32,674 nt of DNA from Niveibacterium sp. 24ML (GCF_026586805.1 NZ_JAPFHA010000034.1:1-32674); one strand, 5' to 3'. Positions 16,670 through 26,055 are shown, numbered from the stretch's first letter. The notes: generated by a model from the letters alone, not told the origin. A program made the numbers and translations.

Positions 16670-17610
16670 CTTGCCAGGCGCGTGGCCGCTTCGCCGAACA
16701 GGGCCGGGTAGTCGGCCTCGGGCACCACGCTCACTTCGATGCTTGGCGTGTGCTCACCGCCCCCGTAGATCACGCCGCGCAGGGGCGTGACGTCGCCAAA
16801 GTCGCGGCCCCACCCGAGCGTGATGTGGCCCATGCCTGCCATCACGCCATTGGTGGGGTCGAACTCCACCCAGCCCGATAGCGGGCTCCAGACGGCAACC
16901 CAGGCGTGGCTGGCGTCCGCGCCCACCAAGCGCGGTGATCCGGGCGGCGGCGTGGTCAACAGATAGCCGCTCATGTAGCGCGCAGGCAGGCCCAGCGAGC
17001 GCAGGGCGGAGAGCATCAGGTGCGCAAAGTCCTGGCAAACGCCGCGGCGAGTCTTGAGTACTTCCATCACCGGCGTTGCAACATGGGTGGCCTCCGGGTC
17101 GAAGGCAAACTCGGCATGGATGCGCGCGTTGAGTCGGGCCACCGAGCTCAGCAACGCTTCGCCCGGCGCAAAGCACGCCGAAGCCCAATCGGCCAGCTCG
17201 CGCTTGACGCGCACATGGCGGGATTCAAACAGGTAACGCGCGGCGTCGCGCTCGGCCGCGTTGGGCGGCTGCCCTGCGCGAAACACCATGCCTTCCCGCA
17301 CCGCGATCCATGTTTCGGATGCCTTGGCGGCGGGGGAAGGGCGGGGCGCGAGTTCGACCCAGCTGCGGGCATGGACGGCGAGGCTGCTGTGCTGGTGCGA
17401 CAGCACCAGGGTTTCGATCGGGTTGCCGAAGGCATCCACGCCCGCCTGCCGTTCGCTTGGGCCCGGGTCGATCAGGACCGCGTGGCTCAGCACGGATTGC
17501 CAGGGCAGGCTGCGGGGGCTCAGATGCAGGATGTGGCGGCCATTGGCGACCGGGCGTCCGTAGTCGTACTCGGTGAGGTGCGAAACGAAGTAGCGGGTCG
17601 GTGCGCTCAC
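16666..17610 (-). CDS. Transglutaminase-like cysteine peptidase-fold protein
   Basis: This 314-residue protein has an N-terminal beta domain (about 1-90) of the kind found before bacterial transglutaminase-like domains. A papain-fold core follows with a complete triad: C192 in [14 protein letters not shown]235 in [10 protein letters not shown] and D251 in VEFDPTNG. No signal peptide is seen. The start codon is GTG at 17610 and overlaps the stop of the ATP-grasp/Alpha-E gene, so translation is coupled. In this family the enzyme is thought to cut or form amide bonds on a product of the linked ATP-grasp ligase. The true substrate is unknown. Confidence 0.88.
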   Translation of the reverse strand: MSAPTRYFVSHLTEYDYGRPVANGRHILHLSPRSLPWQSVLSHAVLIDPGPSERQAGVDAFGNPIETLVLSHQHSSLAVHARSWVELAPRPSPAAKASETWIAVREGMVFRAGQPPNAAERDAARYLFESRHVRVKRELADWASACFAPGEALLSSVARLNARIHAEFAFDPEATHVATPVMEVLKTRRGVCQDFAHLMLSALRSLGLPARYMSGYLLTTPPPGSPRLVGADASHAWVAVWSPLSGWVEFDPTNGVMAGMGHITLGWGRDFGDVTPLRGVIYGGGEHTPSIEVSVVPEADYPALFGEAATRLAS

Positions 17611-20126
17611 GCGGCCTCCGCGGTGTGCACGGCGCGCTCGGCATGGCTGAAGAAGCGCAGCGACAGTTCGTCCGACAGCGCAAAGGCCAGTTGCTGCGCG
17701 CGCCAGGCGAAGGCTTGCAGTGCTTCGATTGGCGCGCCGCCGGGCGCGGCCTCGTCGAGCAGCGCCAGGTTATGGAAGCGGGTCGGGTCAAAGCGGCGCA
17801 GGGTGTCGAGCAGGCCGGCCGGGTCGCTCGTAAAGCGCATGCCGAAGTCGCGCCCGAGGCGGCCCAGGTAGCGGGTCAGCACTTCAAGCTGGAAGCCCAG
17901 CGCGTGCGGGTTGTCGCGATCGAAGACCACCAGATCAAGCACCGGCAGCATTTCCGGCCGCCGCTGGTAGCGGCTGCGGTAGGTGATGATGCTGTCGGTG
18001 GCTTCGAGCAGCCATTCAAGGCCGCCGTCGCGCAGTTCGGGCGGATTGGCCAGGAAGTGCCCGATCAGTGCGCCAAGGCCGGCGAGGCGTTCGATCCGCC
18101 GCCCCAGCAGGAGAAAGCGCCAGCCATCGTCGCGCGTCATGTCGTCCATCGCAAAGCCGGCCAGCGATACGCAGACCAGCATTGCGTTGTCGAGCGCCTC
18201 GGCGGCACCGCCGATGCCCGGCGCGGCTTGCTCTAGAACTTGCGGCAAGCGGTTGAGGGCGTGCCAGTTATCGGCCGAGAGGCGCTCGCGGACCTGGCCG
18301 CCGGCGCGCTGCAAACGGCGCGCGTTGGCAAGCAGGCTGTTGGGGGCATCGCCATCGAATATCGCGGCCAGCCAGTCTGCGTCGTCCGGCAGGCGGGCGG
18401 GCTCGTCGTCGGCTTCGCTCTCCTGCGGCAGCATCTGCAGCGCATGGCAGATGCGCGCCAGCGACTGACTGGCGCGCATGCCCTCATCGTCCGACCCCGA
18501 AAGCCGGTTGAGGCCGGCGCGCAGCAGGCGGGTATGGGCTTCGCAACGTTCGCTGTAGCGCCCGAGCCAGAACAGGTTCTCGGCAATCCGCGAGGGGATC
18601 GTGGCGGCCGTTCGGATCAGTTCATGGGGCGCAATAGGCGGGCTCACCAGCGCTTCGCGCGCGACCGGCGCCTCGCTGCGCACCCAGATGTCCTTGCTGG
18701 CGCCGCCGCGCTGCATGCTGACTACGTCGTCGTCGGACTGCGGCGCGACCCGGGCCAGCCCGCCCGGCATGACGACATAGCCTTCGGGGGTGGCGAGCGC
18801 GAAAACGCGGATGCCCACCGCGCGGGGTGCGAGGCTGCCGTTGCGTTGCAAGGTTGGCACCTGCGACAGGCGAACCCATTCCTGCGCCAGGAAGGCGTGC
18901 GGCGTGGCACGCAGGCGCTCGACCATGGCGGCGCGCTCGGTGGCGTTGAGGCGATGGCCGAAGACCGGCTCCGGGCTCATGCCGGGGAAGGCGGGCTTGA
19001 TCACCAGTTCATCGATGTGTTCGATCACGTGTTCGAGCGCCGGTGCCTCGCCGCACCACCAGGTGGCAACCGATGGCAACTCGAGCGATTCGCCCAGCAG
19101 GCGTTCGCAGATGGCGGGCAGAAAGCCGTGAATGCCGGTGGTTTCGAGCACGCCGCTGCCCAGGCCATTGGCCACCAGTACCTTGCCCGCCCGCACCGCC
19201 GCAAGCAGGCCCGGGATGCCCAGCGCCGAATCGGCGCGCAACTCGGCCGGGTCGCAGTAATCATCGTCAAGCCGGCGCAGGATGCCGTGCACCGGCTGCA
19301 GGCCCTGCAGTGTCTTCAGGTAAACGCGATCCTGCCGCACCGTGAGGTCTTGCCCTTCCACCAGCGCGAAGCCCAGATGCCGTGCCAGCAGCGAGTGCTC
19401 GAAGTAGGTTTCGTTCCACGGGCCGGGCGTGAGCAGCACGATGCGCGGCGCTTCGCCCGGCGGCACCGGCGCCATGGCGGTGAGCGAATCGCGCAGGACG
19501 CGCAGGAAATCGGTGAAATGCGCGATGTGCGAGTTGCGGAACAGCTCAAGCAGGCCGCGCGAGACCAGGCGCCGGTTCTGCATGGCGTAGCCGATGCCGG
19601 AGGGGCCTTGCGTGCGGTCGTGAATGACCCACCAGCGGCCGTCTTCCGAGCGCGCGAGATCGGCGGCGTAAAGGTGCAGCCAGCGCCCACCGGGTGGCGT
19701 GACGCCCTGGCAGGGCCACAGGTAGCCGGAGTGGCCGAAGGCCAGCGCGGGCGGTAGCAGACCTTCTGCGATCAGGTGTTGCGGGCCGTAGAGATCGGCC
19801 AGGGTGCGGTCAAGTACTTGTGCGCGCTGTGCGATGCCGCGGGCAATGCACTGCCAGTCATCGGCCGAGAGGATCAAGGGCACCGGATCGAGTGACCACG
19901 GGCGATCGGCGCCCTTGGGGTCGGCGTAGACGTTGTAGGTCACCCCGTCGTGCTCAACCATCCGGCGCAGCGTATCGGCCTGACGCAACAGCGCATCCGC
20001 CCCCCCCGCCTGGAGGGTGGTGATCAGCGATTGCCATGCTGGCCGGGGTGAGCCATCGGCGAGGAAGGTCTCGTCGAAATGCGCGGGCGGGCAGCGGTAA
20101 GCGGCAAACGGGGGTTTGAGCGTCAT
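17607..20126 (-). CDS. Circularly permuted ATP-grasp ligase fused to Alpha-E domain
   Basis: This 839-residue protein joins two domains often encoded separately. The first (about 1-480) matches the circularly permuted ATP-grasp family (DUF404/DUF407), with GHSGYLWPCQG, DRTQGPSGIGYAMQNR, TPGPWNETYFEHSL, VANGLGSGVLE and ELVIKPAF. From about residue 508 (SRIAENLFWLGRYSERCE) it becomes the all-helical Alpha-E domain (DUF403). Comparative genomics has proposed that these proteins, with linked transglutaminases, make and process a small peptide-like or amide-linked product. No substrate has been shown to my knowledge. It is followed by the short transglutaminase gene with a four-base overlap and preceded, after 353 bases, by the large transglutaminase gene on the same strand. 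Confidence 0.9.
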   Translation of the reverse strand: MTLKPPFAAYRCPPAHFDETFLADGSPRPAWQSLITTLQAGGADALLRQADTLRRMVEHDGVTYNVYADPKGADRPWSLDPVPLILSADDWQCIARGIAQRAQVLDRTLADLYGPQHLIAEGLLPPALAFGHSGYLWPCQGVTPPGGRWLHLYAADLARSEDGRWWVIHDRTQGPSGIGYAMQNRRLVSRGLLELFRNSHIAHFTDFLRVLRDSLTAMAPVPPGEAPRIVLLTPGPWNETYFEHSLLARHLGFALVEGQDLTVRQDRVYLKTLQGLQPVHGILRRLDDDYCDPAELRADSALGIPGLLAAVRAGKVLVANGLGSGVLETTGIHGFLPAICERLLGESLELPSVATWWCGEAPALEHVIEHIDELVIKPAFPGMSPEPVFGHRLNATERAAMVERLRATPHAFLAQEWVRLSQVPTLQRNGSLAPRAVGIRVFALATPEGYVVMPGGLARVAPQSDDDVVSMQRGGASKDIWVRSEAPVAREALVSPPIAPHELIRTAATIPSRIAENLFWLGRYSERCEAHTRLLRAGLNRLSGSDDEGMRASQSLARICHALQMLPQESEADDEPARLPDDADWLAAIFDGDAPNSLLANARRLQRAGGQVRERLSADNWHALNRLPQVLEQAAPGIGGAAEALDNAMLVCVSLAGFAMDDMTRDDGWRFLLLGRRIERLAGLGALIGHFLANPPELRDGGLEWLLEATDSIITYRSRYQRRPEMLPVLDLVVFDRDNPHALGFQLEVLTRYLGRLGRDFGMRFTSDPAGLLDTLRRFDPTRFHNLALLDEAAPGGAPIEALQAFAWRAQQLAFALSDELSLRFFSHAERAVHTAEAA

Positions 20127-20373
20127 GTCAGCTTAAATGCGAACGGCTTGTGCAGGATCAAAATGCAGGGTACAGGAATAGGGTTGCCGTTCCATAAGTT
20201 TGCTTGCGTCACGCGCCCGTTCTTGTGCATTGAAACCACAGCGGGAGCATTGGCTTGCCTTGTGGGTAGCGGCGCGCGAGCGGTGGGCGGGCGCTGTGGC
20301 GGTGCGTGCCGGCCTTGCCCGGGGCCCCACGCCGGGCCGGGGGTAGGCCGCATCCGCAGGCGCCTTGGGCGGG

Positions 20374-20405
20374 AGGTCGCAGTGCGGCATGCACAGACTG
20401 CGACC
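20374..20405. repeat. Inverted repeat, 10-base perfect arms
   Basis: AGGTCGCAGT (20374-20383) is mirrored by ACTGCGACCT (20396-20405) across 12 bases, in the spacer between the two minus-strand genes of the transglutaminase locus. There is no T-tract. It may be a transcript-stabilising hairpin, an attenuator or a dispersed palindromic element. Confidence 0.65.
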
Positions 20406-20428
20406 TTGCCCCCGAACCCTACCGCGGG

Positions 20429-20472
20429 CATCCGGACGCGGCCACGATGCCGGTTGGCGATGCGTCCGGATG
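20429..20472. repeat. Inverted repeat, 11-base perfect arms, directly after the large transglutaminase gene
   Basis: CATCCGGACGC (20429-20439) is mirrored by GCGTCCGGATG (20462-20472) across 22 bases, starting eight bases past the stop at 20480. The GC-rich stem could act as a factor-dependent terminator or 3' protector. The rest of the 353-base spacer is very GC-rich, with further short palindromes (around 20318-20345) and no gene that I can see. Confidence 0.6.
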
Positions 20473-20479
20473 GCCAGGC

Positions 20480-23400
20480 TTAGCCGCGCCGCAGATCAAG
20501 CGTGAAGGGAAAGTCGCCCTGGGTGGGGGGCACGGCCAGCTTCATCTCGCCCGGCGTGTAGCCAAAGCGGAAGAAGCGCGCCAGGCGCCGGCTTTCGGCC
20601 TCGTAGGCGTTCACCGGGAAGCTGTCGTAGTTGCGGCCGCCGGGGTGGGCAACATGGTACTGACAGCCGCCCAGGCTGCGCTGCATCCAGGTATCGACCA
20701 GGTCGAAGGTGAGCGGCCCGTGCACGCCTATCGTCGGGTGCATGCACGAAGCCGGCTGCCAGGCGCGGTAGCGCACGCCGGCAACGAATTCGCCCACTTT
20801 GCCGGTGGCGTGCAGCGGTACCGGGGTGCCGTTGACTGTGAGGCAGAAGCGATCGGGCGCCATGCCTTTGACCTTGACCTGCAAGCGCTCGACCGACGAA
20901 TCCACATAGCGCACGGCCCCGCCAGCGGAGCCTTCTTCGCCCATCACATGCCAGGGCTCGAGCGCGGTGCGAAGCTCGAGCTCCATCCCCTTGACCGCAA
21001 AGTCGCCGATCTTGGGGAAGCGGAACTCAAGGTGGGGAGCGAACCAGTCTTCCTTGATCGGGAAGCCGGCGAGGTACATCTCTTCGACCACGTCGCGCAT
21101 GTCTTGCGCAATGAAGTGCGGCAGCAGGAAGCGGTCGTGCAGCTCGGTGCCCCAGCGCACCAGCCGGGGCGGGGCGTAGGGCTGTTCCCAGAAACGCGCG
21201 ACCAGACTGCGTAGCAGCAATTGCTGGGTCAGGCTCATGCGCGCGTGCGGCGGCATTTCGAAGGCGCGCATTTCGAGCAGGCCGAGGCGGCCGGTGCTGC
21301 TGTCGGGCGAGTAGAGCTTGTCGATGCAGAACTCGGCACGGTGGGTGTTGCCGGTGACGTCGATCAGGATGTTGCGCAGGATGCGGTCGGCCAGCCAGGG
21401 CGCGCACTGGCCGCCGGCGCTCAGGCGTTCGATTTCGCGGAAGGCGATTTCGAGTTCGTACACCGAATCGTTGCGTGCCTCGTCGATCCGTGGCGCCTGC
21501 GAGGTGGGGCCGATGAAGAGCCCCGAGAACAGGTAGGAGAGCGAGGGGTGGTTGTGCCAGTAGCTGATCAGGCTGCGCAGCAGATCGGGGCGGCGCAGGA
21601 AGGGCGAATCGAGCACGGTCTCGCCGCCCAGAACGAAGTGGTTGCCGCCGCCGGTGCCGGTGTGGCGGCCATCGACCATGAACTTTTCGGTCGTCAGGCG
21701 GCATTCGCGCGCGGTGTCGTAGAGGTGGGTGGTGCGTTCGACCAGCTCGTCCCAGTTCTTGGCCGGGTGGATGTTGACTTCGATGACGCCGGGGTCGGGC
21801 GTGACGCGGAACTGCGCCAGGCGCGAATCCTTGGGCGGCTCGTAGCCTTCGAGCAGCACCGGTACCTTGAGGGCCTCGGCGGTGTCTTCGACCATGGCGA
21901 CCAGTTCGAGGTAGTCCTCCAGTTCGCTGGTGGGCGGCATGAAGATGTAGAGCACGCCGTTGCGTGCCTCCGCGCACATTGCGGTGCGGGTGATCCACGC
22001 GGCGCTTTCCTTGAGGCCCGGTGCGCGTGCGGTGTGCGACTCATTGGCGGCCTTGCCGCGCATGCCCTCCGGCACGGGGCGGAGCGGCACCGGCGGGCGC
22101 GACTGCATGCGCAGGGCGCTGAGCACCGGTAGCACCGCGTGCTGCGCCGACGGGTCGGCCGGGTGAATCCAGGGGTAATCGGCTTCCGAGGCCCAGGGTT
22201 GGGAGTCGAGTGGCAAGCGGTAACCGACCGGTGAGTCGCCAGGGATCAGGTAGCAGCGCTCGCTGCGCAGGAACCAGGGGCCGCTTTGCCAATGCTTGCT
22301 GCCGGCTGCGCGCCCGACCGGCAGCACATGGCCGGCGACCTTCTTGAGCCCTTGCTGGAAGGTGCGCATGAGGCGGTCGCGTTCGAGCGGATCGTCAATG
22401 CGCGAGTCGAAAACATCGACATTGCTCGGCAGGCGGCGCTCACGCCACATGTAGTAGTAGCTGTCTTCGTAGGCGGGGAAGACGAACTCGGGGTCTAGCG
22501 CAAGGCGTTCGGCGAGTGCGCGCAAGAAGCGGCCGCCGAGCAACTCGTCGGCGGTGCCGGGCTTGGAATCGTCAGCGATCAGCGCCGGGTTGCGCCAGAT
22601 CGCTTCGCCATCGCGGCGCCAGAAACAGTTGAGTGACCAGCGCGGAAGCTGCTCCCCCGGATACCACTTGCCCTGGCCGAAATGCACCAGGCCGCTGGCG
22701 GCGTATTTGTCGCGCATGCGGTGGTACAGATCGGCGGCGAGGCGCTTCTTGTTCGGCCCCATCGCGGCGGTGTTCCACTCGGCGCCGTCGGGGTCGTCGA
22801 TCGACACGAAGGTGGGCTCGCCGCCCATCGTCAGGCGCACGTCCATCGCGGCGAGTTTGGCATCGACTTCGTGGCCGAGCGCTTCGATCGCCGCCCACTG
22901 CGCGTCGGTGTAAGGCTTGGTGACCCGCGGCGCCTCCCAGATGCGGGTGACCTTCATCTCGTGCTCGAACTCGGCTTCACAGGCTTCGAGTGCGCCAGTG
23001 ATCGGCGCAGCGGACGAGGGCTCCGGCGTGCAGGCGAGCGGGATGTGGCCTTCACCGGCGAACAGGCCGGAAGTCGGGTCAAGCCCGATCCAGCCGGCGC
23101 CCGGCAGGTAGACCTCGCACCAGGCGTGCAGGTCGGTGAAGTCCACTTCGGTGCCGGAGGGGCCGTCGAGCGATTTCTGGTCGGCGGTGAGCTGGATCAG
23201 GTAGCCCGAGACAAAGCGGGCGGCCAGCCCAAGGTGACGCAGCAATTGCACCAGCAGCCAGGCCGAATCGCGGCAGGAGCCGCTGCCCTTGGTGAGGGTT
23301 TCTTCGGGCGTCTGCACGCCGGGTTCGAGCCGGATCAGGTAGCTGATGTCCTGCTGCACGCGCTGGTTGAGCGCCACCAGGAAGTTGACGCTGGCCGTGG

Positions 23401-23812
23401 GCTCACGCGGCACTTGGGCGAGGTACTTGTCAAACAGTTTGCCGCAGTCGAGTTTGCTCAAGTAAGGCGCCAGCTCAATCCTTTGGGTGGCGTCATAGTC
23501 GAAGGGAATCTTTTCGGCGTGCGGTTCGAGGAAGAAGTCGAAGGGGTTGATCACCGACATCTCGGCGACAAGATCGACCTCGACCCGCAACTGCGTCGTT
23601 TTCTCCGGGAAAACCAGGCGGGCCAGATAATTCGATTGGGGGTCTTGTTGCCAGTTGATGAAATGGCCTTCGGGCAAGACCTTGAGCGAGTAAGAAAGGA
23701 TGCGCGTGCGGCTGTGCGGGGCCGGGCGCAGTCTGACAACTTGCGGCCCGAGCGAGATCGGGCGGTCGTACTGGTAGGAAGTAACGTGGTGGAGGGCGAC
23801 GTGGATCGACAT
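20480..23812 (-). CDS. Large transglutaminase-like protein with DUF2126 region
   Basis: This 1110-residue protein has an N-terminal beta domain (about 1-110, IHVALHHVTSYQYDRPISLG). A transglutaminase core follows with the triad C180 (GSGSCRDSAWLLVQ), H229 (FTDLHAWCEVYL) and D245 (WIGLDPTSG). A long C-terminal DUF2126 region runs from about 320 (LTMGGEPTFVSIDD) to the end and includes HTGTGGGNHFVLGG. The start is the ATG at 23812; a GTG directly before it is also possible and the ribosome site is weak. It lies upstream of the ATP-grasp/Alpha-E gene on the same strand. DUF2126 has no established activity; the GGE and TGTGGGNH motifs make a nucleotide- or metal-dependent role conceivable. Confidence 0.9.
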   Translation of the reverse strand: MSIHVALHHVTSYQYDRPISLGPQVVRLRPAPHSRTRILSYSLKVLPEGHFINWQQDPQSNYLARLVFPEKTTQLRVEVDLVAEMSVINPFDFFLEPHAEKIPFDYDATQRIELAPYLSKLDCGKLFDKYLAQVPREPTASVNFLVALNQRVQQDISYLIRLEPGVQTPEETLTKGSGSCRDSAWLLVQLLRHLGLAARFVSGYLIQLTADQKSLDGPSGTEVDFTDLHAWCEVYLPGAGWIGLDPTSGLFAGEGHIPLACTPEPSSAAPITGALEACEAEFEHEMKVTRIWEAPRVTKPYTDAQWAAIEALGHEVDAKLAAMDVRLTMGGEPTFVSIDDPDGAEWNTAAMGPNKKRLAADLYHRMRDKYAASGLVHFGQGKWYPGEQLPRWSLNCFWRRDGEAIWRNPALIADDSKPGTADELLGGRFLRALAERLALDPEFVFPAYEDSYYYMWRERRLPSNVDVFDSRIDDPLERDRLMRTFQQGLKKVAGHVLPVGRAAGSKHWQSGPWFLRSERCYLIPGDSPVGYRLPLDSQPWASEADYPWIHPADPSAQHAVLPVLSALRMQSRPPVPLRPVPEGMRGKAANESHTARAPGLKESAAWITRTAMCAEARNGVLYIFMPPTSELEDYLELVAMVEDTAEALKVPVLLEGYEPPKDSRLAQFRVTPDPGVIEVNIHPAKNWDELVERTTHLYDTARECRLTTEKFMVDGRHTGTGGGNHFVLGGETVLDSPFLRRPDLLRSLISYWHNHPSLSYLFSGLFIGPTSQAPRIDEARNDSVYELEIAFREIERLSAGGQCAPWLADRILRNILIDVTGNTHRAEFCIDKLYSPDSSTGRLGLLEMRAFEMPPHARMSLTQQLLLRSLVARFWEQPYAPPRLVRWGTELHDRFLLPHFIAQDMRDVVEEMYLAGFPIKEDWFAPHLEFRFPKIGDFAVKGMELELRTALEPWHVMGEEGSAGGAVRYVDSSVERLQVKVKGMAPDRFCLTVNGTPVPLHATGKVGEFVAGVRYRAWQPASCMHPTIGVHGPLTFDLVDTWMQRSLGGCQYHVAHPGGRNYDSFPVNAYEAESRRLARFFRFGYTPGEMKLAVPPTQGDFPFTLDLRRG

Positions 23813-24064
23813 CACGCTGCTTTCGTCTGACGCGGGGATTCGCCCCGAAGACCTAGCAAGGAGCGAACCAGCTGCCAGCGGGCGCCGCAGACCTGCATTG
23901 CCGGCACCGCGACGGTGCTTGCATCACCATGTGCTTGCTGGAAGGCACCATGTTGAGGCGCGCAGCACCGACTGGTTGCATTGCACAAGACGGCCTACAG
24001 TTAAGGCAGAGGGCTCGGATCGTTGCCATCGGGTGACGAAGGGCTATCGAGGGAGGATTGCACC

Positions 24065-24970
24065 ATGGGGACGCTTTCTACAAAACCGGCCTTTGGAAAG
24101 CCGGCAGGGCGCGAGTTGCCTTTTCCTGAAAGCATTGAACAGGTAAAGGACGCCGCAGAGCCCTTTCGCAGTTTGTTAGCCGCACGTTTTGCGCAAGCGG
24201 GCGAGACGCCGCGCGCAATCATCCACACGCCAAGGTTTCAGACCTTCGGGCTGTCGATCCCGGAGAACACCCTGGCCCTGGGGCAGGGCTTCTGGTGGGT
24301 GGCATTTGCCGAGGCAGACGGTACAACACTGGTGCGCGAAGCCAGCTTTGCCGAGACGCGGGTGGTTGAACTCTCGCAACTGCTTTTGCATGGCGAGCTG
24401 CGCCTGGACACCGGGGCGGCGGAAACGAGTTGTGTGCTGGGCTTCAACATGGTGGGTGCGGATCTTTTCCGCGCGGTGGTGAGGGAAATCCTGCTTGGCT
24501 TGCCGGGCAATGCCGCAATACAGGCGGGCGATGCGCCACGCAGCGCGCCTGTGCTTGATCTGTCATTCAAGCTGCGAAGTGCGATGCAGGAATCCATGCC
24601 TGCCGGTGATGCCTTGCGCGGCTTGGCCAGTTGGCCGTCGGTGCCGGGAAAAGGCGGGCGCGAACTGGTGCCGGCAGGGCTGTTGGCCATCGCAGATCGC
24701 TACCTCTGCGTCATTCTCGATGCCTTGCCGCCGCGCGAAGGCCAGCCACCTGCCGGGCTATCCAGCTGGGGCAAGGTGGTGACCTACGTGAACCGTGCGT
24801 ATCCACTTTCCTGGACGCTGGCGGCAGTCGAGCGCGGCTCGGAATTGTGCTTGCTGGTCGGGCTGGGGCGGGCGTCGAGCTTGCGGATCGGCCTGCCTTC
24901 GTCGTCGGTGCTCGCGCTGGAGCGGGAACTGGATGCGCTCCGGGAGCCTCCGCCCAAATCCTTGCATTGA
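24065..24970 (+). CDS. Protein of unknown function, divergent from the transglutaminase locus
   Basis: I do not recognise this 301-residue protein. It has no signal peptide, clear membrane segment or known motif. It is rich in alternating hydrophobic sequence compatible with an alpha/beta fold, and ends VERGSELCLLVGLGRASS and then LALERELDAL. The start at 24065 (MGTLSTKPAF) follows GGAGGA about eight bases upstream and was preferred to the ATG at 24023. Codon use matches the neighbouring high-GC genes, so it is very likely real. It shares a 252-base divergent spacer with the large transglutaminase gene, which leaves open a link to that locus. Confidence 0.7.
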   Translation: MGTLSTKPAFGKPAGRELPFPESIEQVKDAAEPFRSLLAARFAQAGETPRAIIHTPRFQTFGLSIPENTLALGQGFWWVAFAEADGTTLVREASFAETRVVELSQLLLHGELRLDTGAAETSCVLGFNMVGADLFRAVVREILLGLPGNAAIQAGDAPRSAPVLDLSFKLRSAMQESMPAGDALRGLASWPSVPGKGGRELVPAGLLAIADRYLCVILDALPPREGQPPAGLSSWGKVVTYVNRAYPLSWTLAAVERGSELCLLVGLGRASSLRIGLPSSSVLALERELDALREPPPKSLH

Positions 24971-24983
24971 TTGATTCGGGGCC

Positions 24984-25017
24984 GATGGATCGAGACCGGC
25001 GCGCGCCGCGATCCATC
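24984..25017. terminator. Hairpin between convergent genes, possible bidirectional terminator
   Basis: GATGGATCG (24984-24992) is mirrored by CGATCCATC (25009-25017), and the loop holds a further GC palindrome. It fills the 52-base gap between the stops at 24970 and 25023. There is no T-tract, so intrinsic termination would be weak. Confidence 0.5.
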
Positions 25018-25022
25018 CGGGC

Positions 25023-25793
25023 CTACTTCACGAATCCGATCTCGCGAGCGGTGACTGCGCCGATCAGGCACTGATCAAGGCTCTTCGCCTGTTCGGGCGG
25101 CCCGGATTCGCTCGGCAAGCGGCCCGCCATCAATTCACAGAATCGTTGGGGAAGGCGCGGCTGGGCGTCCGGTTCCGCGTAGCCCTGCGGGTAGATCGGC
25201 TCCAGGCTTGCTGGATCGTATTTGTCAGAGGCGCCCAGGGCGTGAAGCATCTCGTGCGCGATCACCACATCGTTGCTGCGTTGCATGGCACGACTGGCAA
25301 ACACGTGGGCGATTGCAATCTGCCCGCGTTCGAGTCCGTGTGAGCTTGGTACGCGTCCGTCGGACGGATCCCAGTAATGGACGAACAGGCGCACGTGGGG
25401 GCGAGGTGTAGCCGTGGGCAAGCGCCAAACCCACCAGCGCACCTTCAGGCTCCAGATGATGGCGCCGAGCATGCCTGCGTTCTTCGGCGCAGCGGGCGGC
25501 CCCGCGGTGAGCGCAGCTTGTAACGTCAGGCGAACCGGCATCATCGTGGCTACGCCATAGCGCCGTGCTTCGTCCGCCAGAAAGCGCTCGATCGGCAAGA
25601 GCTGCTCGCGATCCAGCGCGGCGATGCGGCTTGCGGCGGCGGCACTGCCATCGGCATTGATCGGATACACCGCAACATGCAGCGTGTCTTGCCAGTCAGT
25701 CGCGGCGTGTTTGGCGCGCCAGGCATCCAGTGCTACGGTCGCAAGAACCAGTAGCAGCAGCGCGATCCGGATTGTTTTCCACATGGGCGGCAT
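25023..25793 (-). CDS. Membrane-anchored putative zinc metalloprotein with HExxH motif
   Basis: This 256-residue protein has an N-terminal hydrophobic segment (about 8-24, RIALLLLVLATVALDAW) that should anchor it in the inner membrane with the rest in the periplasm. The sequence VVIAHEMLHALGASDKYD carries a zinc-protease motif, H180-E181-x-x-H184, followed by G187 and D190, similar to the extended HExxHxxG motif of metzincins. Two later cysteines could form a disulfide. I cannot name the family. Starts at 25793, 25784 and 25841 are all possible and none has a good ribosome site; 25793 places the hydrophobic segment normally. The substrate is unknown. Confidence 0.75.
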   Translation of the reverse strand: MPPMWKTIRIALLLLVLATVALDAWRAKHAATDWQDTLHVAVYPINADGSAAAASRIAALDREQLLPIERFLADEARRYGVATMMPVRLTLQAALTAGPPAAPKNAGMLGAIIWSLKVRWWVWRLPTATPRPHVRLFVHYWDPSDGRVPSSHGLERGQIAIAHVFASRAMQRSNDVVIAHEMLHALGASDKYDPASLEPIYPQGYAEPDAQPRLPQRFCELMAGRLPSESGPPEQAKSLDQCLIGAVTAREIGFVK

Positions 25794-25867
25794 ATTGCCA
25801 CGGAGCGCTAGCGAACCCAGGTGCGGCGGCGTCTGATACACCGCAACAAAGTCGGGCCGTCACTGCT

Positions 25868-25895
25868 TTGGCAGATTTCCCTTGTGTGCGATACT
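25868..25895 (+). promoter_or_regulatory. Candidate sigma-70 promoter of the polysaccharide locus
   Basis: TTGGCA (25868-25873) and GATACT (25890-25895) are 16 bases apart. Transcription would start near 25902 and give a leader of about 150 bases before the epimerase ATG. That leader holds a hairpin, GACACC (25955-25960) with GGTGTC (25968-25973). I found no convincing JUMPstart/ops element. Weak evidence. Confidence 0.35.
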
Positions 25896-26055
25896 TCTCG
25901 GCTAAGGAGGGCGCGCTCGCTGTTGAGTGGCGCCATCAATGAAATAATCCGGCAGACACCCGTTAGAGGTGTCATCCGTTCAACTTATCTCCCCGGGTTC
26001 ATGTTGCGGCGCACAGCGCCAGCGGCTTTTGAGCCCCTGGGGCAGGTGGCTCGCA

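Noticed and set aside
18240-19757. 505-residue plus-strand open frame opposite the ATP-grasp/Alpha-E gene
   Set aside because: It has no protein-like motifs and the opposite strand has clear domain motifs throughout.
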